From Nitrososphaerota archaeon (GTDB lineage: Archaea > Thermoproteota > Nitrososphaeria > Nitrososphaerales > JAHFOH01): a DNA stretch of 8,349 nt. Position 1 is the first letter of the stretch, and each line of letters begins with the position of its first letter. Shown in pieces: positions 1 through 5,569 of this stretch. Below the pieces are notes generated by a model, which had not been told where the DNA came from, ran no database searches, and saw nothing but the letters and a program-made list of their open reading frames with translations. The stretch lies in assembly GCA_023266955.1 (NCBI GenBank), contig JAHFOH010000050.1, positions 1 to 8,349 of the forward strand. Direction: 5' to 3'. The position numbers and the translations under genes are program-made.

Positions 1-61
1 GTGTGACCGTCTTCTTCCCAGTAAGGATAGGTTGAATCCATTTAGCGCTAAAAGCCAGCAT
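1..61 (-). CDS. ASCH-domain protein, N-terminal part (cut by window edge)
   Basis: Only the first 20 codons are in the window; the gene continues past position 1. Translation from ATG at 61-59 begins M-L-A-F-S and continues with W8, then I12-L13-T14-G15-K16-K17-T18-V19-T20. An opening with an aromatic residue near W8 and an 'IL-(S/T)-G-K-K-T-(V/I)-T' stretch is the usual start of archaeal ASCH-domain proteins, small PUA-like beta-barrel proteins thought to bind RNA or modified nucleosides. An in-frame TGA lies 18 bases upstream with no other common start between, so this ATG is well supported. A TATA-like GCTTATCAC on the minus strand (92-84) sits about 27 bases upstream, which would fit a leaderless message. 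The gene is divergent from the phosphodiesterase at 186. The family call rests on 20 residues and could be wrong; that a gene starts here is more certain. Confidence 0.55.
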   Translation of the reverse strand, partial: MLAFSAKWIQPILTGKKTVT

Positions 62-185
62 ACAATACGCCTCTTTTAGTCAAGTGATAAGCGTAATCCC
101 CCTCTTCATAGTCACCTTCCGGAATAGCTTATACTCTTGGAATATTGTTACTTGCGAAATACTGGATAGGGCGGCGCTATAGAAG
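62..185. promoter_or_regulatory. Divergent promoter region, ASCH gene / phosphodiesterase
   Basis: This 124-base gap separates two divergent starts. On the plus strand there are two TATA-like candidates for the gene at 186: CTTATACT at about 128-135, which would give a leader of roughly 30 bases, and AAATACT at 157-163, which would put the transcript start almost at the ATG. On the minus strand GCTTATCAC (92-84) serves the ASCH gene. No clear ribosome-binding site precedes the ATG at 186. None of the boxes is a strong consensus match, so the choice is open. Confidence 0.35.
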
Positions 186-668
186 ATGAGAATTGGTGTG
201 ATATCTGATACGCATACAAACTCCTTAGATCGTCTTCCAAGGAAAGTTATTGATGAGCTCTCCGGGGTCGACCTAATAATTCATGCGGGAGACTACACTG
301 AGAAGAAACTGCTTGATGACCTTCGAAAGTTGGGCAATTTCAAAGGCGTGTATGGTAATATGGATTCATGGGAAATCAGAAGGGAACTTCCAGCTGTAGA
401 CGCTATAGAGGTGGGTGGCTTCAGGATAGCCGTTAATCATCCTGCAGAAGGCGGTGCGCCCTTTGGTCTCGAAGAAAGGCTAAGAACCAAATTTCAGAAT
501 GTTCACGCAATCATATTTGGGCATACTCATCAAGCTAGGAGTGAAATGAAGAGCGAAATTCTCTACTTCAACCCCGGAAGCGCCACCGGGACTTTTCCAG
601 CTTTCAAGAAGACCTTCGGGATTCTGACTGTTGAGAACGACATACGAGGAGAGATAGTAAAGGTTTGA
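186..668 (+). CDS. YfcE/MJ0936-type metallophosphoesterase (phosphodiesterase)
   Basis: A single-domain, 160-residue calcineurin-like phosphoesterase, the usual length for the YfcE/MJ0936 family of cytoplasmic, Mn/Ni-dependent phosphodiesterases whose natural substrate is generally unknown. The metal-binding motifs occur in order: S7-D8-T9-H10, H33-A34-G35-D36, G57-N58-M59-D60, a lone His at 85 in V-N-H-P, and G112-H113-T114-H115. The family's late N129-P130-G131-S132 follows. One deviation: where many relatives have an H-G-H after the fourth motif, this protein has H85-P-A-E-G, so only the first histidine is kept. The family's common Pro-Arg after NPGS is replaced by T-F-P-A-F. All core metal ligands are present, so activity is expected. 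The ATG is the natural start because the conserved fold begins immediately (M-R-I-G-V-I-S-D). The gene appears monocistronic and ends in TGA. Confidence 0.93.
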   Translation: MRIGVISDTHTNSLDRLPRKVIDELSGVDLIIHAGDYTEKKLLDDLRKLGNFKGVYGNMDSWEIRRELPAVDAIEVGGFRIAVNHPAEGGAPFGLEERLRTKFQNVHAIIFGHTHQARSEMKSEILYFNPGSATGTFPAFKKTFGILTVENDIRGEIVKV

Positions 669-702
669 GGAGAGCTTTCTGCGATTGTAGACGTTTCTCA
701 CA

Positions 703-858
703 ATGAACCTTTCCACCTATATGCTGTCTGACCTGCTCGCTCGGCAATTGAAGCCGGAGGAATCCATGGACATCGTATGGACATGCCTCGAAGAGTTGCA
801 GGCTTGGGTCATGTGCAGTAGCTATCGCCTACATACATTGGGACTGGCGGATATCTGA
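703..858 (+). CDS. Possible 51-residue small protein, unrecognised
   Basis: An ATG-initiated frame of 51 codons lies in the gap after the phosphodiesterase. The product has a plausible composition, with a stretch rich in Leu, Glu and Trp around residues 25-35 and no signal peptide. A second in-frame ATG is at 721. There is no clear ribosome-binding site or TATA box, and I recognise no family. A chance open frame of this size is quite possible. The rest of the 669-941 gap shows nothing else I can name. Confidence 0.15.
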   Translation: MNLSTYMLSDLLARQLKPEESMDIVWTCLEELQAWVMCSSYRLHTLGLADI

Positions 859-941
859 AGGATCAAAGCACTACTTCCTCTCGGTGATCTTTCGAAGAAG
901 AATGGTGAGAACCTCTCCCAGAATTTCTGACAAGTCTACTT

Positions 942-1229
942 CTATGATTGATGAGTAATTTCCTTTTCGAGTGCTAGGAAGAGAAGATCGTAGTTCTCAG
1001 TCGCGCCTGAGAATGTTCCCTTTACGGTGTATATGCTTCCTCTAGTCGTCCCCCTGAATATCTCTCCGCGAAGAACTACTTGGAACGTGTTTCCGTCTTT
1101 GTCTTGGCCCTTCCCTTCGGCGGTGAATTTCGCGCCCCCCTCATTCAGCTTCACTTGCCAAGTATCTGGAAGTACTTTGTATCGAACAGAACTCTGCTTG
1201 TCGTTGATCACTATTAGGCCTCTCTTCAC
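942..1229 (-). CDS. Secreted beta-rich protein, C-terminal part after in-frame TGA
   Basis: This frame continues without shift from the gene starting at 1460; only the TGA at 1232-1230 separates them. It could restart at the GTG directly after the stop (1229-1227), giving 95 residues, but that product would lack the signal peptide. The sequence alternates short strand-like segments (G-L-I-V-I-N-D, Y-K-V-L-P, F-T-A-E-G-K-G, F-Q-V-V-L-R-G-E) with charged turns, which suggests an extracellular beta-sandwich. It recalls small secreted archaeal proteins with a 'G-x-A-x-F-x-G-x-G' strand followed by 'F-x-V-x-V', although I cannot name a defined family. The part following the stop looks as well preserved as the part before it, so the break is recent, an assembly error, or is read through. 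It ends in TAG at 944-942. Confidence 0.5.
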   Translation of the reverse strand: MKRGLIVINDKQSSVRYKVLPDTWQVKLNEGGAKFTAEGKGQDKDGNTFQVVLRGEIFRGTTRGSIYTVKGTFSGATENYDLLFLALEKEITHQS

Positions 1230-1460
1230 TCATAGCTTGGTCGAGCCGCCTTCACTCTCTACTGAGAGCAGTAGTCCGAACTTGGCGTGATGCAGCTCCT
1301 TGTCTGAGACACCTACTGCTATCCCATGCCCCCTGACGCCTATCAGGGAGCCTGTCGAGTTCGTTTGAGCTCTCGCTGCAGGCATTACTAGGAACGCTGA
1401 GATTGCTAGTACGGAAAGTGCGACTATGGCTGCGACCTTTGTCTTTCCGAGCGTCCTCAT
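1230..1460 (-). CDS. Secreted protein, N-terminal part with signal peptide, ends at internal TGA
   Basis: From ATG at 1460-1458 the product has a textbook Sec signal peptide: basic start (R2, K6, K8), hydrophobic core about residues 9-27, and an A-R-A cleavage site ending near A31, followed by Q-T-N-S-T. The mature part (residues 32-76) includes G-V-R-G-H-G and an A-K-F-G-L-L-L-S-V strand. The frame then stops at TGA (1232-1230) and continues at once in the same frame as the 942-1229 segment, so the intended product is probably one secreted protein of about 172 residues. The TGA could come from CGA, AGA, GGA, TGG or similar by one change; Arg would read smoothly into the following V-K-R-G. 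Function unknown. No strong promoter is visible upstream. Confidence 0.55.
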   Translation of the reverse strand: MRTLGKTKVAAIVALSVLAISAFLVMPAARAQTNSTGSLIGVRGHGIAVGVSDKELHHAKFGLLLSVESEGGSTKL

Positions 1461-1862
1461 TTTTCGCTCATGGCTGCTAAGCTGATCAAGGAACCCACGA
1501 CGGAGAATATGTCAGACCGACGGGTGAGCGAATACCTTCTACTGGGAAGAGGGTAAGGTTTGCGGGAATGCGCATCTTCCGAATCGAGGGTCGGAAAATA
1601 GCTGAATACTGGGCCTTATGGGATTTGGAAGGGTTCAGGACGCAGATAGGCCTGTAAAGGGCCCGAGGCACTCCGACGGGATTCTAACCTGAAGACTATT
1701 ACATCAGGATTATAACGCATTCAGTAGCCACAGCTGCTCACGTAGAGCCATATTGGTCAACAGTTCACCGACAATCTTGTCCGAAACAGGTTGGCAGACA
1801 TCTGAAACCCTTTCAAACTCTGAGCTTATGGTTAAATACGAAACCTGACAAACTACTGGCTG
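1461..1862. other. Divergent intergenic region, about 400 bases
   Basis: This lies between the start of the secreted-protein gene (minus) and the cupredoxin gene (plus). I see no convincing gene: the longest minus-strand frame (1671-1486) gives a product rich in Ser, Pro and Arg without recognisable features. A hairpin with a 5-bp core (CCTGA, 1688-1692; TCAGG, 1704-1708) extends by three A-T pairs across one bulged A (overall 1685-1712). An 8-base inverted repeat, TTCGCTCA (1463-1470) and TGAGCGAA (1525-1532), flanks the region just upstream of the minus-strand start and could be an operator or chance. The only convincing regulatory element is the TATA box at 1832-1839. Confidence 0.4.
1832..1839 (+). 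promoter_or_regulatory. TATA box for the cupredoxin gene
   Basis: TTAAATAC, centred about 27 bases before the TTG at 1863. With the usual archaeal spacing of about 25 bases from TATA centre to transcript start, transcription would begin within a few bases of the TTG, giving a leaderless message. The in-frame TAA inside this box (1833-1835) rules out an earlier start. Confidence 0.55.
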
Positions 1863-2681
1863 TTGGCCAGCGGCGAAGCGCCGAGGTCGCTCTCCAGGAG
1901 GGCTCCCGAGCTTCTCGTGCCTTTCGTGGGGCTGATTACCACTGCCGTTGCACTCGTCACTGAGTTCGTAAGTTCGGGGAGTTTGACGACCCCCATCTTC
2001 GTACTGATCGCTGCAGGTTTGGTTCTGGTTTTCCTCGTAGGTGCTGCGCTAATCTGGAGACGGAGCAGGGTCGGCTACATAGTCGCAATCGCCATCAGCG
2101 CGATCTTCCTCTTCGCGTTTGGGATCGAAATCCAATCGGCGTTGACTGGGTTCGCCGACATCACGAGGTTCTCGGTGACCATCATCGTCTTTCCCGCCCT
2201 TTTGCTGACGCTCGTTTATTCTATTCTCGGCGTGAGACTGGTATGGCGGAAGGACGCCCTGCACAAGCCCGGGAGGATGATTCCACTATCAAGCGTCTTG
2301 GCGATTGTTGTAGTGGGTTTCGTCATAGGTGGTGCTTCAATCGGCATACTCGCGAGCGGAGTTATCACCACCATCGGAGGGAAATCTAATCCGAAGGCCG
2401 ACGTTACAATAGTCCTGGGAGCGGCGAACTCCGGCAATGCACAACCCTTCATGCCCGCCACCTTTCCTGTGAAGGTCGGAATGAGTGTAACTTGGGTTAA
2501 CAAGGACACAGTTACTCACACGGTCACCTCGACCTCCGTCCCCAGCGGCGCGAAGGCATTCGATTCAGGAAGCCTTCCATACTTATCCAACTTCACTGTG
2601 ACCTTCACCACGCCGGGAACATACCAGTACTACTGCTCGCTTCACCCTTTCATGAAAGGTGAGATAGTAGTAACACCGTAG
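1863..2681 (+). CDS. Membrane-anchored blue-copper (cupredoxin) protein with five helices
   Basis: The 272-residue protein has two parts. Residues about 17-168 hold five predicted membrane helices (about 17-37, 44-65, 71-90, 103-125, 144-168). Basic loops R66-R67-S-R69 and R125-L-V-W-R129-K130 place the N-terminus inside and the C-terminus outside. Residues about 178-272 form a plastocyanin-like cupredoxin domain with the type-1 copper ligands H219 (T-H-T-V-T), C258, H261 and M264 (Y-Y-C-S-L-H-P-F-M). It is likely an extracytoplasmic electron carrier or copper-binding protein; membrane-anchored cupredoxins are common in Nitrososphaeria-like archaea, although most have one anchor and not five. 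I do not recognise the helical part as a named family. The TTG start is supported by the TATA spacing and by lack of any in-frame ATG or GTG after the upstream TAA. The gene stands alone. Confidence 0.87.
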   Translation: MASGEAPRSLSRRAPELLVPFVGLITTAVALVTEFVSSGSLTTPIFVLIAAGLVLVFLVGAALIWRRSRVGYIVAIAISAIFLFAFGIEIQSALTGFADITRFSVTIIVFPALLLTLVYSILGVRLVWRKDALHKPGRMIPLSSVLAIVVVGFVIGGASIGILASGVITTIGGKSNPKADVTIVLGAANSGNAQPFMPATFPVKVGMSVTWVNKDTVTHTVTSTSVPSGAKAFDSGSLPYLSNFTVTFTTPGTYQYYCSLHPFMKGEIVVTP

Positions 2682-2850
2682 GCTAAAGGAAGCACGAGAA
2701 CCGGATGGTCACTTCCGATCTATCCGGACGACAAGCCTGGGAGTAGCCGTTACGAGTTGGCGATTTAACCTAAAGTGCGGTGGTCGGCGACCGCACCTGC
2801 TTCAACAGGGACTAGACCCATAAGCATTATTCCTCCCCCCCGGAATTTCG
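2682..2850. other. Non-coding stretch with two hairpins after the cupredoxin gene
   Basis: Two inverted repeats can be folded here. One is CCGGAT (2701-2706) with ATCCGG (2722-2727), starting 19 bases after the stop. The other is GTGCGGT (2775-2781) with ACCGCAC (2790-2796), a perfect 7-bp stem with an 8-base loop. Neither is followed by a T-run, so they are not classical terminators; they may structure the 3' end of the cupredoxin message or be chance. A run of seven C (2835-2841) follows. No gene is visible. Confidence 0.25.
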
Positions 2851-3148
2851 TTAGACTTCCTTTGGCGCATAGGGGAAGCCCAGAATCTTTCCGCCCAGCA
2901 TGTAGAGTCCTAGTCGGTTAAGAATGCTGGGGGCTTAGATCGGATAATTTCTTTTGCGAAAAGAAGTTACCATGCGGCACGTGCAGTTGAATAGCATTTC
3001 CCCTAGCTTGCCAGAAAGCGATGAAGGCTTCGACTTTCCTCACTTGTTTAGTGCTTGGGTCAAGCTCAAGTGCAAGTCCTTCAAGGGTATCTGCACAAAG
3101 CACCGCTACATCTCCTTCCTCTGCTAAGGCGATTATCCTCTGCAGCAC
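2851..3148 (-). pseudogene. Possible frameshifted small gene, unrecognised
   Basis: From GTG at 3148-3146 a frame runs 76 codons to a TAA at 2920-2918, giving a protein-like product with an opening helix (L-Q-R-I-I-A-L-A-E-E-G) and a strand D-V-A-V-L-C-A-D. Near its end is a run of five G on the plus strand (2929-2933). Removing one base there moves the reading into a second frame giving P-S-I-L-N-R-L-G-L-Y-M-L-G-G-K-I-L-G-F-P-Y and ending at TAA 2853-2851, for a joined product of about 98 residues. Both parts look coding in composition, which suggests one gene with a homopolymer indel, either a sequencing error or real decay. An in-frame TGA lies just before the GTG (3157-3155), so the true N-terminus may be lost too. 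I recognise no family. The pieces may also be chance open frames. Confidence 0.3.
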
Positions 3149-3336
3149 TTTCGTTCAAGCAAGCTAGGGGAGGTTGATCCGGAGCAAGCGACACCAGTTC
3201 GAGAGGCATACGCAGTGGGTCATCAGGAGTATCTCAAGGGACAATAAAACGGGGTCTGAACGTGGCCCCGAGCATTACTCTCTTCAACTCTAAGACAGAA
3301 GCTTCATTAGGCAACAAAACGAGGTAGTATCTTGCT
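3149..3336. other. Intergenic stretch before the AHSA1-like gene
   Basis: I see no gene or RNA here. Two A-rich segments, AATAAAACGGGGT (about 3244-3256) and AACAAAACGAGGT (about 3313-3325), match at 11 of 13 positions. The second includes the candidate ribosome-binding site of the next gene. The similarity may be chance. Confidence 0.2.
3321..3325 (+). promoter_or_regulatory. Candidate ribosome-binding site for the AHSA1-like gene
   Basis: GAGGT, complementary to the ACCTC of the archaeal 16S rRNA 3' end, ends 11 bases before the GTG at 3337. That spacing is slightly long. It supports the GTG, since an in-frame TAG at 3325-3327 excludes anything further upstream. Confidence 0.35.
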
Positions 3337-3744
3337 GTGACCAAGCTTCTTTTGCGAACTATCAAGCAGACTGAATTCATTCCTGCAAAACACGAAGAAG
3401 TTTATGACGCTTTCATGAATGCGAAGAAGCATTCAGCGTTTACGGGTTCAAAGGCGACATCTGACCCTAGAGTTGGAGGGAGTTTCACAGCTTGGGATGG
3501 ATACTCCTCAGGAAGGTATCTGAAGTTGGAGAAGGGGAAAAGAATTGTTCTAGAATGGGTAACCACTGAATGGCCCACTAGTTATCCTCCTTCAAGGGTG
3601 GAATTTTCTTTTAAGCCAAAAAAGGGTGGCACGGAGTTAACTATGGTACATTCAAAGGTTCCGCTGGGGCAAGCCGAAGATTATAGGCAGGGATGGATTG
3701 ACTTCTATTGGAAACCTATAAAAGAATATTTTAGGAAAAAGTGA
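3337..3744 (+). CDS. AHSA1-like SRPBCC-domain protein
   Basis: A 135-residue, single-domain protein of the SRPBCC (START-like) superfamily, closest in style to the AHSA1/CalC group (Activator of Hsp90 ATPase homologue 1-like). The landmarks are all in place: an N-terminal beta hairpin with P16-A-K-H-E-E-V-Y-D-A-F, a helix ending H32-S-A-F-T-G, the G-G-S-F-T-A-W-D strand pair (47-54), the L-E-K-G-K-R-I-V-L-E-W strands (64-74), G-G-T-E-L-T-M-V-H-S (97-106), and the closing helix with G-W-I-D-F-Y-W-K-P-I. The fold makes a deep hydrophobic cavity for a small ligand; in most prokaryotic members neither ligand nor partner is known, and the Hsp90 name should not be taken literally. It starts at GTG. 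Base composition appears more A/T-rich than the cupredoxin gene. It converges on the methyltransferase fusion, with 21 bases between the stop codons. Confidence 0.9.
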   Translation: MTKLLLRTIKQTEFIPAKHEEVYDAFMNAKKHSAFTGSKATSDPRVGGSFTAWDGYSSGRYLKLEKGKRIVLEWVTTEWPTSYPPSRVEFSFKPKKGGTELTMVHSKVPLGQAEDYRQGWIDFYWKPIKEYFRKK

Positions 3745-3760
3745 AAATTCTTGGATTATC

Positions 3761-3765
3761 AAAAA
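3761..3765 (-). terminator. T-run directly after the methyltransferase-fusion stop codon
   Basis: On the minus strand the TGA stop (3768-3766) is followed immediately by TTTTT and, a few bases on, by another T-rich stretch (minus-strand AATTTTC). Archaeal RNA polymerase terminates at T-runs without needing a hairpin. No comparable T-run serves the converging plus-strand gene. Confidence 0.35.
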
Positions 3766-5466
3766 TCAGCTAGGTTTCGTAGCTGTTATAACAATAGTTT
3801 GAGCTCCAAATGTTTTCGTCAAACGTTTGGTGTTATCTGAGGGGCTCTCCGCGAAATAATCTAACCTGTTCATTTCTCGTACATCTCTAAACCCGGTCTC
3901 CTTGAAGAGCTGCAAATATTCCCCTTCGACAGCGGCTCCACCTATGCAATCCGCCCATAACTGGGGAATTAGACCACACGCCTTCTGAACATCCTTCTCG
4001 ACCACTACGTCTGCTATCTGGATCCTTCCACCTCGCTTAAGCACTCGATAGATCTCTCGGAAGGCCTTCTTCTTGTCAGGCACAAGGTTCAGAACGCCGT
4101 TACTAGTGACCACATCGACACTCTCATCCTCCAACGGTACGTTAGTAGCCTCACCCTTGACGATCTTGACGTTTTTCGCTCCCATCTTAGCGATGTTGGA
4201 GCGGGCCTTTTCAATCATGGCGTCAGTGAAATCTAAACCGATCACTTTACCCTTCGGTCCGGTACGGAGTGAAGCGATCAACACGTCAGTGCCGGAGCCT
4301 GAGCCGATGTCTAGAACTGTATCGCCAGGTTTGATGGCGTTGCTTGCATGAGGGTATCCAACTCCTGCAAACGATTCTACGGCTGTTTCCGGAATCTGAT
4401 TGATTTCTTTCTTGGCATAGCCGACGAAGAGCGCCGCCTTCCTTCCTAAGGGGAAGTGGTAAGTCTTGTTTGGATTTACAGCTACCTCTGTGTATAATCC
4501 TTTGACTGCGTTGGTGATCACTGCGTGCAGCTCGGTTTGGGAGCTAATTTTTACGGAACTTGTTACATGTGAAGCATTCAACTGCTCCATTGTTAGCTTA
4601 TCTGTCCTCTCATGACCATCAGCGGCTGTCCAGTAGACAGCGCCGAATCCGAATGTCCGTCTTCCAAGCAGGTTTCCTTTGGCAAGGATGTCTAGGCGTT
4701 TCGCCGCATCTTTCTCTGAAATGCCGAATACCTCGGCTATCTCCTTTGTGGGTACGATGTTTTCTCGGTGACGTTCGAAGAATTCAAGTATGTCTGTTGG
4801 TGTCTTCTTCCTCAAAGCACCTCCTGAGAGTTCATCTACAGTCCTCTCATACGGATCTGAGGTGAATACTTCTCCAACCGCCTTCTTCCTATCATTCCGC
4901 TTACTGACTAAGACGAGTGTTAGGAAGTTGACGCTCATGGCCTTCATATCCTCCTCAAACAACTCCATGACCCTCTTCGATTTCGCATCCTTCTTCAGCT
5001 GAGAAATATTAAGGCCAACTTCTTCTGCAATAGGAAGGTATACTTCTTCCTTGCAGCCGTTCTTGGCCTCTACTTGAATAGTTTCCATCAACCTGCGTAA
5101 GAAGCGATCAGAAAGCTCTTCCCCCTGCAGCTCTGCTGCCTTGACTGCGAGGCATGCAGGCCAAGTGCTTTCCACCTTCGTCTTCAAAATATATTCAGGA
5201 TCAACCGGCATCTTTGTGAGTGAGACACTGTTATTGACCCATGCCAACAATGCTTCGTCGTCGACAACATCGTAGTCATGCCTCCACTCATGGATATGTT
5301 GGGCGAATCCGGCAATTCTGTAGGTCACTTTGATCTGGTCGCCGTACACTTCTTTCAAGCGTTGGAGGACAGATTCTAGCCCCCAGCTCCACCAGCACCA
5401 AGGATCAGCAAAGTGAACTATCTCAACAGCTGCTGCACGATGCTCCTTTACAAGCGAAGTTTGCAC
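3766..5466 (-). CDS. Three-domain fusion: DsbA-like / winged helix / ArsM-like methyltransferase
   Basis: A 566-residue cytoplasmic protein (no signal peptide) with three modules. Residues about 14-200 are a DsbA-family thioredoxin fold of the FrnE/SpxH type, with D21-P-W-C24-W-W-S27 (a CxxS site) and the helical insert around T101-W-P-A-C-L-A. Residues about 222-280 look like a winged helix: T240-K-E-I-A-E-V-F-G, recognition helix about 249-263, wing G268-R-R-T-F-G-F-G-A-V-Y-W. Residues about 310-566 are a class I SAM-dependent methyltransferase, with V384-L-D-I-G-S-G-S-G392, acidic D412 and R474-V-L-K-R-G-G. It belongs to the arsenite-methyltransferase-like branch with H337-F-P-L-G-R, F366-A-G-V-G-Y and W504-A-D-C507-I-G-G-A. 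Two key residues differ: Leu182 stands where the thioredoxin cis-proline is expected (F-L-T-L-V-L), and Gly457 replaces a catalytic ArsM cysteine (S-N-G-V-L-N-L). True arsenite methylation is therefore doubtful. The GTG start is fixed by a TATA box 26 bases upstream. Confidence 0.85.
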   Translation of the reverse strand: MQTSLVKEHRAAAVEIVHFADPWCWWSWGLESVLQRLKEVYGDQIKVTYRIAGFAQHIHEWRHDYDVVDDEALLAWVNNSVSLTKMPVDPEYILKTKVESTWPACLAVKAAELQGEELSDRFLRRLMETIQVEAKNGCKEEVYLPIAEEVGLNISQLKKDAKSKRVMELFEEDMKAMSVNFLTLVLVSKRNDRKKAVGEVFTSDPYERTVDELSGGALRKKTPTDILEFFERHRENIVPTKEIAEVFGISEKDAAKRLDILAKGNLLGRRTFGFGAVYWTAADGHERTDKLTMEQLNASHVTSSVKISSQTELHAVITNAVKGLYTEVAVNPNKTYHFPLGRKAALFVGYAKKEINQIPETAVESFAGVGYPHASNAIKPGDTVLDIGSGSGTDVLIASLRTGPKGKVIGLDFTDAMIEKARSNIAKMGAKNVKIVKGEATNVPLEDESVDVVTSNGVLNLVPDKKKAFREIYRVLKRGGRIQIADVVVEKDVQKACGLIPQLWADCIGGAAVEGEYLQLFKETGFRDVREMNRLDYFAESPSDNTKRLTKTFGAQTIVITATKPS

Positions 5467-5487
5467 GTCCGGAAGGCATCTTCAGAG

Positions 5488-5496
5488 TATATTTAT
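5488..5496 (-). promoter_or_regulatory. TATA box for the methyltransferase fusion
   Basis: ATAAATATA on the minus strand, centred about 26 bases before the GTG at 5466. The predicted transcript start falls at or next to the GTG, so the message is probably leaderless. The nearby ATG at 5479-5477 is out of frame. This is the best TATA match in the window. Confidence 0.6.
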
Positions 5497-5526
5497 GGTT
5501 ACGCTGGATTAAGTGTTCGGAGACTG

Positions 5527-5534
5527 TTAAATAT
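5527..5534 (+). promoter_or_regulatory. TATA box for the ABC exporter operon
   Basis: TTAAATAT, centred about 40 bases before the TTG at 5570, which predicts a short leader of about 15 bases. It lies within 31 bases of the oppositely oriented TATA box of the methyltransferase fusion, so the two promoters share one 103-base region (5467-5569). One regulator bound here could affect both. The leader contains a weak GAAGG (5558-5562) seven bases before the TTG. Confidence 0.5.
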
Positions 5535-5569
5535 CCGCAGAAATCGCGTGAGGGCTAGAAGGCAGTTTA

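Noticed and set aside
1230..1232. TGA as a selenocysteine codon in the secreted protein.
   Set aside because: There is no redox-type context (no nearby Cys or thioredoxin motif) and I see no clear SECIS-like structure; a nonsense change or error is simpler.
1486..1671. 61-codon minus-strand open frame.
   Set aside because: The composition is Ser/Pro/Arg-rich with no motif, promoter or ribosome-binding site; it is probably a chance frame.
1671..1695. Minus-strand AGGTTAGAATCCCG resembles a tRNA T-arm.
   Set aside because: The loop lacks the invariant C (TTAGAAT), the T-stem does not pair, and no matching acceptor, D-arm or anticodon arm is found upstream.
4560..4865. Plus-strand 101-codon open frame inside the methyltransferase fusion.
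   Set aside because: It is antisense to a clearly coding frame, and its product is low-complexity Ser/Leu/Arg without any motif.
3766..5466. Calling this gene a plain arsenite methyltransferase (arsM).
   Set aside because: It has two extra N-terminal domains and lacks one of the cysteines needed for arsenite binding (Gly457), so the symbol would overstate the evidence.
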